Shown: piece after piece, positions 35,201 to 44,200 of the stretch
Layout: every line of letters begins with the position of its first letter
Position numbering within the stretch: position 1 is the first letter of the stretch
Origin: Branchinecta lynchi
Taxonomy: Eukaryota; Arthropoda; Branchiopoda; Anostraca; Branchinectidae
Length of the DNA: 64,000 nt
Assembly (NCBI GenBank): GCA_023053575.1
Contig: JAKZAP010000021.1
Location: 2,191,790 to 2,255,789 of the forward strand
Reading direction: 5' to 3'
Translations under genes and position numbers: made by a program
The notes under the pieces: model-generated
The model's input: the letters and a program-made list of their open reading frames with translations, nothing else
Database searches by the model: none
Told to the model about the DNA's origin: nothing

Positions 35201-36656
35201 TTTCTGTTAGTTAATGACGTCAGATCCCGGAATCGCAGCTCATATGGTTTGGTTTCCGTGAGAACTACCGGTTCCGTAGCCTGTAGGACATAAAGTACGA
35301 CTCCCGGTTCCCTAGACAGTGCCTTATTAAAAAGGTCCTTCCTCTTTTGAAGGCATCTGACGGTTCCGACCGCCGCAAACTTTTCAAATTATAAAAAGCA
35401 AACCAGAGCCTCGTTTTTGTTGCAATAGCGCTGCCACATCGCTGCTGGAGCACTTCTTTGCTTTTGCATAATATGCGTTTTTGGATTCACTCTCTTCTTG
35501 GTTGAAGCGGCAGAGCTGCAGCAGCTTGCAGGGAAGAGCAGACTTGGTCGGGGAGCAAGTCCGTGATTATCGAGAAGCGCTGCCGTCTTCCTTGGAAGCG
35601 CTGCAGTGCAAAAACGGATGTAGAAAAAATCAATCCGGAATCGGCCGAGAAGTCAACCTGCAGCATGCAACAAAACGAGGCTCAGGTGTCAGCTGAGTCA
35701 CTTTCATAGATGGATTAGCAAAATATTCGAAAAGCAACAAAAGTGTGAGTGATTATTACTAGTGTTTTTAGGAAAAAATGCCTAGTTTGGGTTTTAGTTT
35801 TTTCTTCAGCGATTGTTCACTGTTAGCAGACGTTCACATAAGCATACCTCTACTCTAGTTCTTTGTGCCAGCTTTGTGTCAACTGAAGTCTTATTCCACA
35901 GTTGGGCACCAGACTTTTTGGAGAATTCCCCTCCACAGGGGAATCCCCTGCACAGGTGAAAAAGAATCCTCTGTGGAGGAGATAGTGTTGGGGGAAAAGT
36001 GTGAGCAGTTGGGAAAACTGCACTTTTATGCAACAGCATAAAATGCAACAGCACCGACCTGTAACCAGCCTGTATGCCTGTAACTCAATGGTTCAAACCA
36101 CAGAACAGTAAGTACAGGGGATTCCCCTATGGAGGGGAATTCTCCAAAAAGTCTGGTGCCCAACTGTTCCACTTCTCTGAATCTCTTTTGAAATGATAAA
36201 GTTATATCAAAGCTTCAAGCAATTTTCCTTCAAAATGTGTTCCCACACATTCTTTTAATTAATTATTACAATTATTTCACTCTTTTTTTTTATCTTCCTT
36301 TTTTAATTTTTCTGAGAATGTATGTTCTTTTTCATTTCTTTAATACTATCAATGGAGTAAACCAGCTGGGCTGAGCTGGGCCGGCATCCCTGCAACATAC
36401 AAAGCAAGTCCAAGATTAGCAGCAGAATGCAACAGCACTGACCTGTAACCAGCCACAACCAGCCTGTATGCCTGTAACTCAATGGTTCAAACCACAGAAC
36501 AGTAAGTACAATCTGGCTTTTTGCCTTATGCTATGGGAGAATCTTACAGTATGATGTATTACTGTAATTTTTAAGCAACTAGTTTACTTACTATCCAATA
36601 AAGCACTTCGGGCATTTATACTTCACAGAATTCACTTCACACACCAAACAAGACAT
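23007..36656 (-). CDS. ZNHIT3: ZNHIT3 homologue (HIT zinc-finger protein), complete, 3 exons
   Basis: Joined exons 36656-36592, 29488-29325 and 23218-23007 give 146 codons plus TGA; the human protein is of similar length (about 155). Seen: an N-terminal zf-HIT domain with all eight zinc ligands, C3/C6, C15/C18, C23/C27, H31/C35, the second half beginning exactly at the exon 1/2 junction; an acidic, Ser/Thr-rich linker (about 40-75); and a C-terminal block with RNPHLRDIL and PLFVEYSDAALEVLE, which matches the ZNHIT3 tail. An in-frame TAA precedes the ATG by seven codons, which fixes the start. All introns are GT-AG. Known of the family: ZNHIT3/Hit1 works with NUFIP1 in early box C/D snoRNP assembly in the nucleus, the C-terminal helices binding NUFIP. 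The introns (7.1 and 6.1 kb) are packed with transposons. ZNHIT6 and other HIT proteins are much longer, so the assignment is secure. Confidence 0.95.
23525..24075 (-). repeat. left arm of the 3.96-kb inverted-repeat element
   Basis: Reverse complement of 26905-27481. On the minus strand it holds a ~111-codon frame (24073-23738) whose counterpart in the other arm is also open. Confidence 0.75.
24540..25255. repeat. degenerate ~150-bp tandem repeat (family F3)
   Basis: GCCCAGATTGCCC or close variants recur near 24729, 24869, 25033 and 25180, with CGATGAAATTCCTT and CATTGGGGTCT between. The GATGAAAYT motif recalls F1 and F2. Confidence 0.6.
25517..26290 (-). mobile_element. LINE family C, C-terminal part, minus strand
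   Basis: The minus strand encodes ATVLGVTFTTDCSFKEHVES and LAYLTHVRPLLEYCCPVWG, then, after a stop/frameshift, the tail ending FVPFFTETFNKANN. A reversed (CAAAT)n tail lies at 25526-25540. Typical of Jockey/CR1/I-type LINE C-termini. Same family as 62028-62640. Confidence 0.8.
26355..26637 (+). mobile_element. hAT-type MITE family h1, left end decayed
   Basis: A G run, TTTACCGATTGGCTGGTAAT, ACTGTTTTGACGAAAAATCG and a C run, ending GGTCGTGACGCCCCTG. Confidence 0.7.
26905..27481 (+). repeat. right arm of the 3.96-kb inverted-repeat element
   Basis: Counterpart of 23525-24075. A ~114-codon frame (26915-27259) shares SFLTSLFKTISG and NYRKKERRVPTYLN with the left-arm frame. It may be chance or a remnant; no family was recognised. 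Confidence 0.75.
28391..29170. other. ZNHIT3 intron 2, no feature seen
   Basis: AT-rich, with A/T homopolymers and a GGGGGGGAG tract near 28909. No repeat family recognised. Confidence 0.35.
29175..29320 (+). repeat. decayed Penelope-like terminal repeat next to ZNHIT3 exon 2
   Basis: CAGCCTGAGAAGGGCCGGAA, TATCGCTGAAGAATA, GTCAGCTTGGG and AAAGAGTATTC follow the terminal-repeat order, but the hammerhead core has lost its stem II. Ends within a few bases of the exon 2 donor (29324). Confidence 0.55.
29325..29488 (-). CDS. ZNHIT3: ZNHIT3 exon 2 (rest of HIT finger, acidic linker)
   Basis: 164 bases. The acceptor TTTCAG ends at 29489. The first base completes the split Tyr, then CNLACYSSHKPLC gives the last four zinc ligands. 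The linker ends ...ESALHKL plus G, followed by donor GTAAGT. The stretch has no in-frame stop and joins both neighbours in phase. Because the exon sits in a repeat-rich intron it has no long open frame of its own and is easily missed. Confidence 0.94.
29540..30120 (+). mobile_element. LINE family A 3' fragment with (TTAC)n tail
   Basis: Encodes CYFKYAKHLLHLSKLWHNH and TLTEKFKIQDAS, matching the LINE A C-terminus, then a 3' UTR with AACGGCGGGTTATAAATAAA and five TTAC repeats. Lies in ZNHIT3 intron 1 just upstream of exon 2. Confidence 0.8.
30230..30565. mobile_element. near-perfect palindromic (foldback) element
   Basis: Arms of about 155 bp, 30237-30390 and 30415-30556, pair along their length with a ~25-bp spacer. 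Outer ends are CTAGGCCGCTGTCTAGTACA and its inverse GTACTAGACTGCTAGGCC. Contains TGCATGGTGCATGGATTTCA in both arms. No target duplication could be fixed. Confidence 0.75.
30566..31441. other. ZNHIT3 intron 1, AT-rich, no feature seen
   Basis: Long A/T tracts (30890-31110); no recognised repeat or coding signature. Confidence 0.4.
31451..32075 (+). repeat. left inverted-repeat arm of the Mutator-like element
   Basis: Matches the reverse complement of 34703-35323 with scattered substitutions and small indels. The inner end is near AAACTCACGG at 32070; a further ~50 bases in the same modular style have no partner on the right. Confidence 0.85.
32125..34698 (+). mobile_element. LINE family A, 5'-truncated non-LTR retrotransposon inside a Mutator-like element
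   Basis: An endonuclease-reverse transcriptase reading frame is followed by a 3' UTR ending GGGTAATAAACA and a (GATT)n tail at 34679-34698. The frame is open upstream of 32164 to at least 32120 and begins inside the endonuclease domain, so the 5' end is truncated. It lies in ZNHIT3 intron 1, antisense to that gene, between the arms of a long inverted repeat. Other copies of the family are at 685-1015, 29540-30120, 53300-53440 and 54497-55150. Its clade was not assigned. Confidence 0.9.
32164..34536 (+). pseudogene. endonuclease/reverse transcriptase of LINE A, inactive copy
   Basis: About 790 codons. Seen: the C-terminal part of an APE-type endonuclease with GDFN (52-55) and SDHLP (119-123); RT motifs with ASTGVDLVSA, ITPIPKKG and SYRPITVSCTSFKIFE; motif A LDIARAFDS (Asp ~499); motif B GVRQGGLTSP; and motif C reading YANDI, where the family has YADD, with Asn at residue 593 (codon AAT at 33940). 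A thumb and C-terminal region follow, ending FKFAKYLLHLPPW. A short in-frame repetition of TTTGCGTCGG near 33380-33410 interrupts the segment before ITPIPKKG. The missing N-terminus and the lost catalytic Asp make this copy inactive although the frame is still open, which suggests a fairly recent insertion. Confidence 0.85.
34703..35323 (-). repeat. right inverted-repeat arm of the Mutator-like element
   Basis: Starts directly after the (GATT)n tail of LINE A and ends CCTAGACAGTGCC before the TTATTAAAA target duplication. Confidence 0.85.
35404..35685. repeat. inverted-repeat element, CAGAGCCTCG ends
   Basis: CAGAGCCTCGTTTTTGTTGC on the left and, inverted, CTGAGCCTCGTTTTGTTGCA on the right. 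The interior is GC-richer with CAGCAG/GCGCTG words. No matching target duplication. Confidence 0.45.
35899..36166. mobile_element. MITE with >30-bp inverted ends (CAGTTGGGCACC)
   Basis: CAGTTGGGCACCAGACTTTT, TGGAGAATTCCCCT is repeated inverted at the right end; TTCCA flanks both sides. The interior holds a segment (GACCTGTAACCAGC to CCACAGAACAGTAAGTAC) that recurs at 36440-36509. Confidence 0.65.
36425..36510 (+). repeat. second copy of an ~80-bp segment with a B-box-like word
   Basis: CTGTAACTCAATGGTTCAAA then CCACAGAACAGTAAGTACA occurs here and inside the MITE at 36030-36118. GGTTCAAACC resembles a pol III B box, but no tRNA fold is present. Confidence 0.6.
36592..36656 (-). CDS. ZNHIT3: ZNHIT3 exon 1 (start codon, first zinc knuckle)
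   Basis: 65 coding bases: 21 codons (MSCLVCEVNSVKYKCPKCFI then G) plus TA of a split Tyr codon. The donor GTAAGT follows at 36591. It supplies zinc ligands C3, C6, C15 and C18. Confidence 0.94.
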
Positions 36657-36930
36657 GCCGACTGACCACGCAGGTAGAGAATGTTAAAGTTCCCGCTCTT
36701 GTTCGAAATCTGCACCAGAAAGCGCACAGAGTTAATTATTTTTATTAGCTTCTTGTAGTCTAAGAGAGTAGATACGAGTAAAAATTGGCATGCAGGTAGG
36801 TACAGGTCAGGTACAGGTAGGTACAGCCACAGGGTAGGTAGGATGCAGTCTGGATGCAAGAAAATAATGAAATCAGTCAAATAGAATACGAAAGTAAAAT
36901 AATGGGATTTTATGTATTCTATGTTTTCAG

Positions 36931-37138
36931 TTCCTTGCCTCACTTTGTACCCTGTCAGGTCGGCGGTTGCACACTTCTCAGTCCCAAGAACAAATAAAGA
37001 GAATTTTTGTTCTTGTCAGTACTTATTAGTCGAATTTGGTGTTCCTGCAGAACAAATTTCTCGCCACACCTTTTCTACTTCAAGTCGAAGTCGATTTCTT
37101 ATCGAGTTGCTGAAAAGATCGGGGTTCTTTTGGTCTAG
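36931..37138 (+). other. possible exon of unknown gene, divergent from ZNHIT3
   Basis: Bounded by TATGTTTTCAG and TCTAG|GTAAAA, this unique 208-bp stretch keeps a frame reading EFGVPAEQISRHTFSTSSRS and FLIELLKRSGFFWSR. Starts about 275 bases upstream of the ZNHIT3 ATG on the opposite strand. No family recognised and no partner exon found; it could be noncoding 5' sequence. Confidence 0.25.
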
Positions 37139-37193
37139 GTAAAAAAACAACAAAATAAAACAAGGCAGATAGATCGAAACAATATGTCACCTT

Positions 37194-38465
37194 CAGAGGC
37201 GTTACTAGCCAAAATGTTTGGGGGGGACGAGGGATTTACCGACTGGCTGGTAATTTTTACCTACTGTTTCTGCAGAAAAAACAACTGTTTTCGACAACAA
37301 AAAATGACAGTTTCCATGGAAACAAGACCAAAGGTTTCGATGGGATCCCAAAAATTCAATATTTGATCCAGACAGTTGAGTCTTGTCTTTGCCAGATCCA
37401 GCCTTCGCCAGTCTCCTTGAATGAAAACAGATTAAGGCCAAATAGCTAATCATCTGAGAAAACCATATTCAGATATGGAGTTAGCATGTGTGTTTACCCC
37501 TATAAGCCATATCTGTTTTGAACTACTTGTCCGGCGAAAAAAGAAAGCTCAAAAACGAACTCAGCGTATCTTCTTTCCCCAATATTGGACATCTAATTAA
37601 CTTCAAATAAAAATTTAACTTATAACACATTTTCTGGCTTCGGCCGGATTCCGGTCGAACTTTATGTCCGGGTAAAAAATGATTGTCATACACGGATTCA
37701 ACATCTCTTCTTACCCCTAAATCGGATATCTAATCAACTACAAATAAAACTTTAACTTTTGATAATGTTACGGTTTTGGCCGGATTCCGGGCGAAATACT
37801 TGTCCAGGTAGAGAATTGTTTTCACAGGAGTGTTCAGCATGTTTTCTTACCCCTACATAGAACATCCAATCAACTCCAAATAGAACTTTTACTTTTAACA
37901 AACTTTCCGGTGAACTACGTATCCGGCAAGAAAATGGTTTTCATCATCGAGTTCAGCATGTTCACTTACCCCTACATCGAATATGCTAATGAACTTCAAA
38001 TAAAACTTTTACTTTTAACAGACTTTCCGGTGTTGGCCGGATTCCGGGCGAACTATTTGTCCCATGACCAAATGGTTTTCACCATCGTGTTCAGCATATC
38101 TTCTTACCCCATAATCGACTATCATATTATCTGTTTAAAAATATTTCATTTACCCCTTAATTTAAACCCCCACCCCTAAATGTAGGGCTACAGGGCCCAT
38201 CTACGAACTTGACTTTACTCTTGGCCCAAAGAATCCTCACACCAAGTTTCATCAAAATATCTCATTCCCTTCGAGAGTTATAGTGCGCACAGACGGACAG
38301 ACGAACTTTTGCGATGTCATAGGTATCCCTCCACTTACGGTTTGGGATCCCAAAAATCAACTGTTTTTACTAAACCTCGCGGCGCTTCGCGCCAGCTCGG
38401 TTATTTTTTACCGACAATCCGACAGCTTTGGGGGGCGTCCCCCCCCCCCAGTCGTGACGCCCCTG
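37194..38465 (+). mobile_element. hAT-type MITE family h1, split by an F2 repeat
   Basis: Left end CAGAGGCGTTACTAGCC, right end GTCGTGACGCCCCTG, with GTCACCTT at 37186-37193 and 38466-38473. The F2 copy 37321-38355 is inserted in the middle. Confidence 0.85.
37321..38355 (+). mobile_element. F2-family repeat inserted in a hAT MITE (cleanest F2 boundaries)
   Basis: Runs from AACAAGACCAAAGGTTTCGA to TTTGGGATCCCAAAA; MITE sequence resumes immediately on both sides. Four to five CCGGATTCCGG modules, then CACACCAAGTTTCATCAAAA, a short GACGGACAGACG tract and GATGTCATAGGTATCC. Confidence 0.8.
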
Positions 38466-38599
38466 GTCACCTTACCCCACTATCGACACTTTAAACAATT
38501 TAATAAGCAATCAGTTTTAACGAATGTTTTTGTCCATGCAGTTAATGTCGTTATAGCGGTAAGAATACTGAAAATATCTGGCTACTTTCTAAAGATTAT

Positions 38600-40830
38600 C
38601 GAGGAAAGGGTACGTTCTCGTGGAATCGACAGGAACGGGAAGAATAGATGGAGTCACTCCGTGCGCATTCCCCGGACAGAGCGCAACGAGAATTCCGGGA
38701 ATGCCCATATGCGTCTTCTCGCGCTTTTCCAAGGACTCCACTTGAGGAGTCCCTGCGTTTTTGTTTATCCTGAGGAATCACTCCCAATATTGCGGCGAGT
38801 CCCCACAGCCAGGAAATGCTCTAATTGTCATCAGGCATCACCATCATAAAAAAGGACTCCCTTTCAGGTTCAGTGGGGAATCAAGTTTTGCTGGTGTGGT
38901 GCAATGTAAAAAAAATCAGAATAAATAAAACCAAAAACAAAGTAGATCCAGGCTAATTTCGTCAACTGGACACATTCTCCGTGTTCTTGTTGTTTTCCGC
39001 ACGCGGAGTCCGCGTGGGGTGATTCCCTTTATTCTCGCCGCTCAATATTGATCTTAGGATTCCCTCCCTACCCTAAGGCTTATTCTCCTTCCGTTCCCCG
39101 AGGACTCCACAGGGAATGGAAGGGAACGGCGAAAATAGAGGGAGTCACTCCACGAGGACTCGGCGTACAGAAAACAGCGAGAACACGTGGAATGCTTCCA
39201 AAACGAATTTTGTTCGAAAAAAAAAAATGCAGTTGACGAAATTAGTCTTGATCCACTTTAATTTTGGTTTTGTTTCTTCAGACTGTTTTTAATTAATTTT
39301 ATATTGCACCAACACCAGCAAAAATTGATTCCCCTCCGAATCTGAAAGGAAGTCCTTTTTAATGATGGTGATGATAATTGGAGCATTCTCCGTCCGTGGG
39401 GACTCGCGAGAATAAGGGGAGTGAGTCCCCGGGACAAACAAAAACGCGGGGACTCCTCAGGTGGAGTCCTCGGGGAACGGCGAGATTACGCCTTATGTCT
39501 TTGAAATACACATACATGCCACGGAATCGGTCTGAGTCCATTTTATTTTCACTTTTGGTTATTCTGATCATTTTTAAGTTAATTATTTATAATTTACAAA
39601 CAGAAAACCGTAACCACAATGAAACAGACCTTTTTTCCTGATATCAGTTTTATCTCACGACTATGCTCAATATTGATCTTAGGATTCTTATTAACCCTCC
39701 CTACCCAAAGGCTTATTCTCGCAGTTCCCCGAGGACTCCTCAGGGAATCGAAGGGAACGGCGAGAATAGAGGGAGTCACTCCACGCGGACCCCTCGTGCA
39801 GAGACAGCGAGAACACGGGGAATACTTCCAAAATGGATTTTGTTCGAAAAAAAATAAGCGCTTGACGAAATTAGTCTGGATCCACTTTATTTTTGGTTTT
39901 GTTTATTCTGATTGTTTTTAATTAATATTACATTGCACCAACACCAGCAAAAATTGATTCCCCTCCAAATCTGAAAGGGAGTCGTTTTTCGTGATGATAA
40001 TCGGAGCATTCTCCGTCCGTGGGGACTCACGACAATACGGGGAGTGAGTCCCCGGGACAAAAAAAAACGCGGGGACTCCTCGAGCGGAGTCCTAGGGGAA
40101 CGGCGAGAATACACCTCTAGCGTCTGTTTTACACAACCAACAACACGATCTGAAAGGGTGATGATAATACTTTCTCCGAGGACTCCATTTCAGGATTCCC
40201 CGCGTTTTTGTTTGTCCCAGGGACTCATTCCCCGTATTCTCGCGAGTCCCCACGGACAGGGAATGCTCCGATTACCATCACCATCATAAAAAAGGACTCC
40301 CTTTGATATTCGGAGGGGAATCAATTTTTGCTTGTGTTGGTGCGATGTAAAATTAATTAAAAACAATCAGAATAATCAAAACAAAAGAAAAAGTGGAACC
40401 AGACTAATTTCGTCAACAGCATATTTTTTTGTTCGAACACAATCCATTTTGGAAGCATTCCCTGTGTTCTCGCTGTTTCTGTACGCGGAGTCCGCGTGGA
40501 GCGACTCCCTCTATTCTCGCCGTTCCCTTCGATTCTCCGAGGAGTCCTCGGGGAACGGCGAGAACACGCTTCAGTGCTTTTACCTGGTTTTTAGCATTCC
40601 GGCGATCGATTCACGAAGTTCGACGATTCACGAACATCGACGGTCAGAGTTTGAAAAGTTTGAAGTACAAAGAAACTGTGACCGGCGACCAAAAATGGTA
40701 TTTAAACAAAGACCTTCGAGGTTGATGGTAACTTCAAACTTCGATCAGAAACGCAACTAATAAAAGCATTCCGGGGACAAACAAAACGCGGGGACTCCTC
40801 AAAATGACTCCTCGGGGAACGGCGAGAATG
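38600..40830. repeat. cluster of palindromic GGGGACTC MITEs (relatives of 1739-2155)
   Basis: At least five partial or rearranged copies. Marker words: CGTTCCCCGAGGACTCC near 39095, 39724, GGGGACTCCTC near 39445, 40070, 40790, and TCTATTCTCGCCGTTCCC near 40510. Each core carries the CACCATCATC and TTTTTGCTGGTGTTGGTGCA segments. Orientation alternates. Confidence 0.7.
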
Positions 40831-40972
40831 CGCGCAACAGTTTGAAAAGCTGGTTTCCTTTTCCACTAGAGAAAATTTCTAAAGATTTCTACTAGACCAA
40901 ATTGACCAGATTAGATTAGTAGAAAGGCTACTGTGGTTTTGCTCTGCGTTTCTTTCTACTAATCTTCTGGTG

Positions 40973-40978
40973 TATAAA
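40973..40978 (+). promoter_or_regulatory. possible TATA box upstream of HID1
   Basis: TATAAA lies about 230 bases before the HID1 ATG, in the only stretch between 40830 and 41201 with no recognised repeat. Position and strand fit a core promoter, but the region is A/T rich and no start site can be seen, so this is weak. Confidence 0.2.
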
Positions 40979-41201
40979 AAGTTTTATTGCGTCGCTGATG
41001 TCATCTAGCGGCTAAAGTCTCCCTAGTAAAGTTTTTGGGTAAAAGAGAAGACAAGGGGCAAAGCGAATATAGTGTGGAATCGTCACCAGATGTCTGGAAT
41101 AGCCAAAACAACAAAACAAATAAATAAGTAAACTTTGCTCTAGCCTAGGACTGTATGCTTGCTGACCAGCTCGGGTTACTAGACTGGATACAGAGTGAAG
41201 C

Positions 41202-41267
41202 ATGGGAAATAGTGATACAAAGCTTGCATTTAGAAAAGCTGTTGTGCAGCTGACTTCTCAGACTCAG
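41202..41267 (+). CDS. HID1: HID1 exon 1
   Basis: 22 codons starting MGNSDTKLAFRKAVVQLTSQ, phase 0 end, donor GTAAGA at 41268. The upstream in-frame TGA at 41196-41198 fixes the start. Gly2 is the probable myristoylation site. Confidence 0.96.
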
Positions 41268-44200
41268 GTAAGAATGATCAGAGGGCAACAAGGGTAGGCT
41301 ACTAAATAAATAAGCTTAAACAGAATTGTGTTCCAGTGAGTAGAAGGGAAGCTTTAGTAAAGCTGTTGTGCTGTTGACTTCTCAGAATCAAGTACTAGCT
41401 GCGTTTGTTGTCCCAGCTGTCACTGGTGTTCAGTCACCAGTGTCCCGTTCTTTCCTTAAAATGTGTTCTTTTGGTCCACCGGTGGTGAGTTGATAAAACC
41501 GGCTAACTCCTCGGTAAAGCCGGGCTCACGAGCAGGCTCTGGTTAGTCCGCACTAATAAGATAAAACCGGACACTGGTTAGTTCAAAAATGGGTTATAAG
41601 ACTGATGAGAAGTCACAGGTGGACGCAAAAATGGCTTATAAAAAAAACCAGAGACCACCGGTGAGAACTCCCGTGACAAAGAATGCAGCTACTGTAACAG
41701 GTAAGAGTAGTTGCATTTCCTATCTGAATACCCAGGAGACTCAGGTAGCATTCCAGGTCCATCAACTCATTATTAGTTATGATCGTTTCTATTTTTGTTA
41801 TTATTGCCATTCCAGAGCCCACCATAATAAGTAAATTGGCTCCTCCCACTTATTATTTTCGTTCCACGGCTGTTACGATTGTTACAGTCGCGATTATCAC
41901 AAGTGATAATAACTATTGGATCCGTTCTACAGGAATTCCAGTAAGAGTGATGATGATAAGAGTCATGTTTGGATTGTTACAGATTGTTATGATTTTCGTT
42001 CCAGGGAGTGTGATAACTACCACAATATGGGCTAACCCCTCCTCTTATCATTGTAACTTGTAATAACTTTAATGTAATGCTACTTCAGTTCTTGCTTTAG
42101 AATTATGGAGTTTCATACAAATTACCATTTTTGACCACTCCTTGACCATTTTTTTTGCCACCCTGTAGTGATCGAAAGGTGGGAAACCTTCTTTGGCTCG
42201 GTCCTTGCAACTATTCTTGTTGGGCCTGAAAGAATATCCAGGCATGTCCAGGACCGGCACACTGGATACCTAAAATAAAATCGTTGACCGATCCAAGTCT
42301 CGAGTGCGCTCAAGAGTATATAATTGGGACTTGTGGCCAGAGAAGAGCAGTGCGTATTGCTTCTCTGGAACCGCTGTTTTGATATTGCAGTGGTTTACTG
42401 TATTGCAGTGCTGCCTTTTGGTTTTCACATGTAAGTGTATAATATTCAAATGGCTTTGTTTGTTTGGATAATATTCAAATAGCTTTTTAACTATATTACT
42501 CTTAACTACAACAAAACTTTAGTTTGTTTTTCGTAAACTGCTCGGTCTTCCGTGATAGATTACAGTTCCGGCACGCTTACCAGGCCTTGTATGTACACAC
42601 CCCCGATGGCTTTCACATCCGGGGTATTACAACCCGTTGAAACCTGCTTGTACGGATTGGCTGCATCTCAATTGGATCTGCAGACCAGTTTTTGGGATCC
42701 CAAAACGTAAGTGGAGGGATACCTATGACATCACAAAAGTTGTCCGTCTGTAAGCACTATAACTCTCGAAGGGAATGAGATATTTTGATGAAACTTGGTA
42801 TGAGGATTGTTTGGGTCAAGAGTAAGGTCAAGTTCGTCGATGGGCTCTGTAGCCCTACATTTAGGGGTGGGGGAGGGTGTTTAATTTAAGGGGCAAATGA
42901 AATATTTTTAAGCATATAATGTGATAGTCGATTATGGGGTAAAAAGACATGCTGAACACGACGGTGAAAACCATTTTGTCATCGGACAAGTAGTTCGCCC
43001 GGAATCCGGCCAAAACCGGAAAGTTTGTTAAAAGTAAAAGTTTTATTTGAAGTTGATTAGGTGTTCGATTCAGGGATAAGAAGACATGCTGAACATGATG
43101 GTGAAACACATTTATTCGCCGGACAAGTAGTTAGCCCGGAATCTGGCCCAAACCCGAAAGTCTGTTAGAAGTAAAAGTTTTATTTGAAGTTGATTGGATG
43201 TTCGATTTAGGGATAAGAAGACGTGCTGAACACGATGGTGAAAACCATTTTCTCGCCGGGCAAGTAGTTCGCCCGGAATTCGGCCAAAACCGGAAAGTTT
43301 GTTCAAAGTAAAAGTTTTGTTTTAAGTTGATTAGATGTCAGATTAAGGGGTAAGAAGACATGCTGAACCCTTATGGAAACAGTATTTTCTACCAGGACAA
43401 TTTGTTCGGCCGGAATCAGGCCAAACGGGAAAATTTGTTAAAAGCAAAAGTTTTATTTGAAGTTGATTAGATGACAGATTGAGGGGTAAGAAAACACGCT
43501 GAATCTGTATATGACAATCTTTTTTTTTTACCTGGACATATAGTTCGTTTGGAATCCGGTTGAAACCTTTTTTTTTTTTTATAAGTTGAACTTTTACTTG
43601 AAGTTGATTAGATGCTCTTTATACCGATAAGGTGATACGCTGAATTCGTTTCTGACCTTTTTTTTCTGGAGAAGTATGGTAGTTCGTTCGCAATTTTCTG
43701 GATCAAATATTAGATTTTTGGGATCCCATCGAAACCTTTGGTCTTGTTGTAGTGAGGCTCTCGACCTTGTCTGGGATGGAGAACTCATTGCTGCACTTTG
43801 TACGTTTTAACAAATTTTCAGACTTAACAGTTTTTCGGACATTGCAAAAGAACCACAACACCTGGGGGTCCCAAGCAGTCACCCATCTACGTACTGACCT
43901 GTCCCGATGTTGTGTGACATTCCAGGAAACGAGACTGCGTACTTTCAATGTTGTATGGCTGTTGACGAAAGGAAGAATCGCGGATGGATAAATAGATGAT
44001 TTATCAATAATTAAATAATATAAAAGGAAACTGCATTGGCCATAACAAATAGTTATTATGGATTCATAGAACTTGCTAAGAAGAAAAGACAGCTCAAACA
44101 CAAGGAAATTTAGAGATGAATTTGTAGTACCTATAGATACATGGTCATAATTATAAACCCCAAATAGGTGAATTGAGAGGATAATCTCAAGGAGAATTGA

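Larger units (their letters stand above)
31451..35323. mobile_element. Mutator-like (foldback) element with ~630-bp inverted ends and 9-bp target duplication
   Basis: The left arm (31451 to about 32075) and right arm (about 34703 to 35323) are inverted copies over their whole length at roughly 90% identity. They begin GGCACTGTCTAGGGAACCGG and are flanked by the direct repeat TTATTAAAA at 31442-31450 and 35324-35332. A 9-bp target duplication and long inverted ends fit Mutator-like elements. The arms are built of 55-70 bp modules alternating CTCACGGAA with CTAGG..TCCGGTAG. No transposase is present; the only coding content is LINE A, which lies between the arms. It fills over half of ZNHIT3 intron 1. 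Confidence 0.85.

Noticed and set aside
38283..38849. 188-codon plus frame
   Set aside because: Crosses the F2/hAT MITE border and MITE sequence; no domain.
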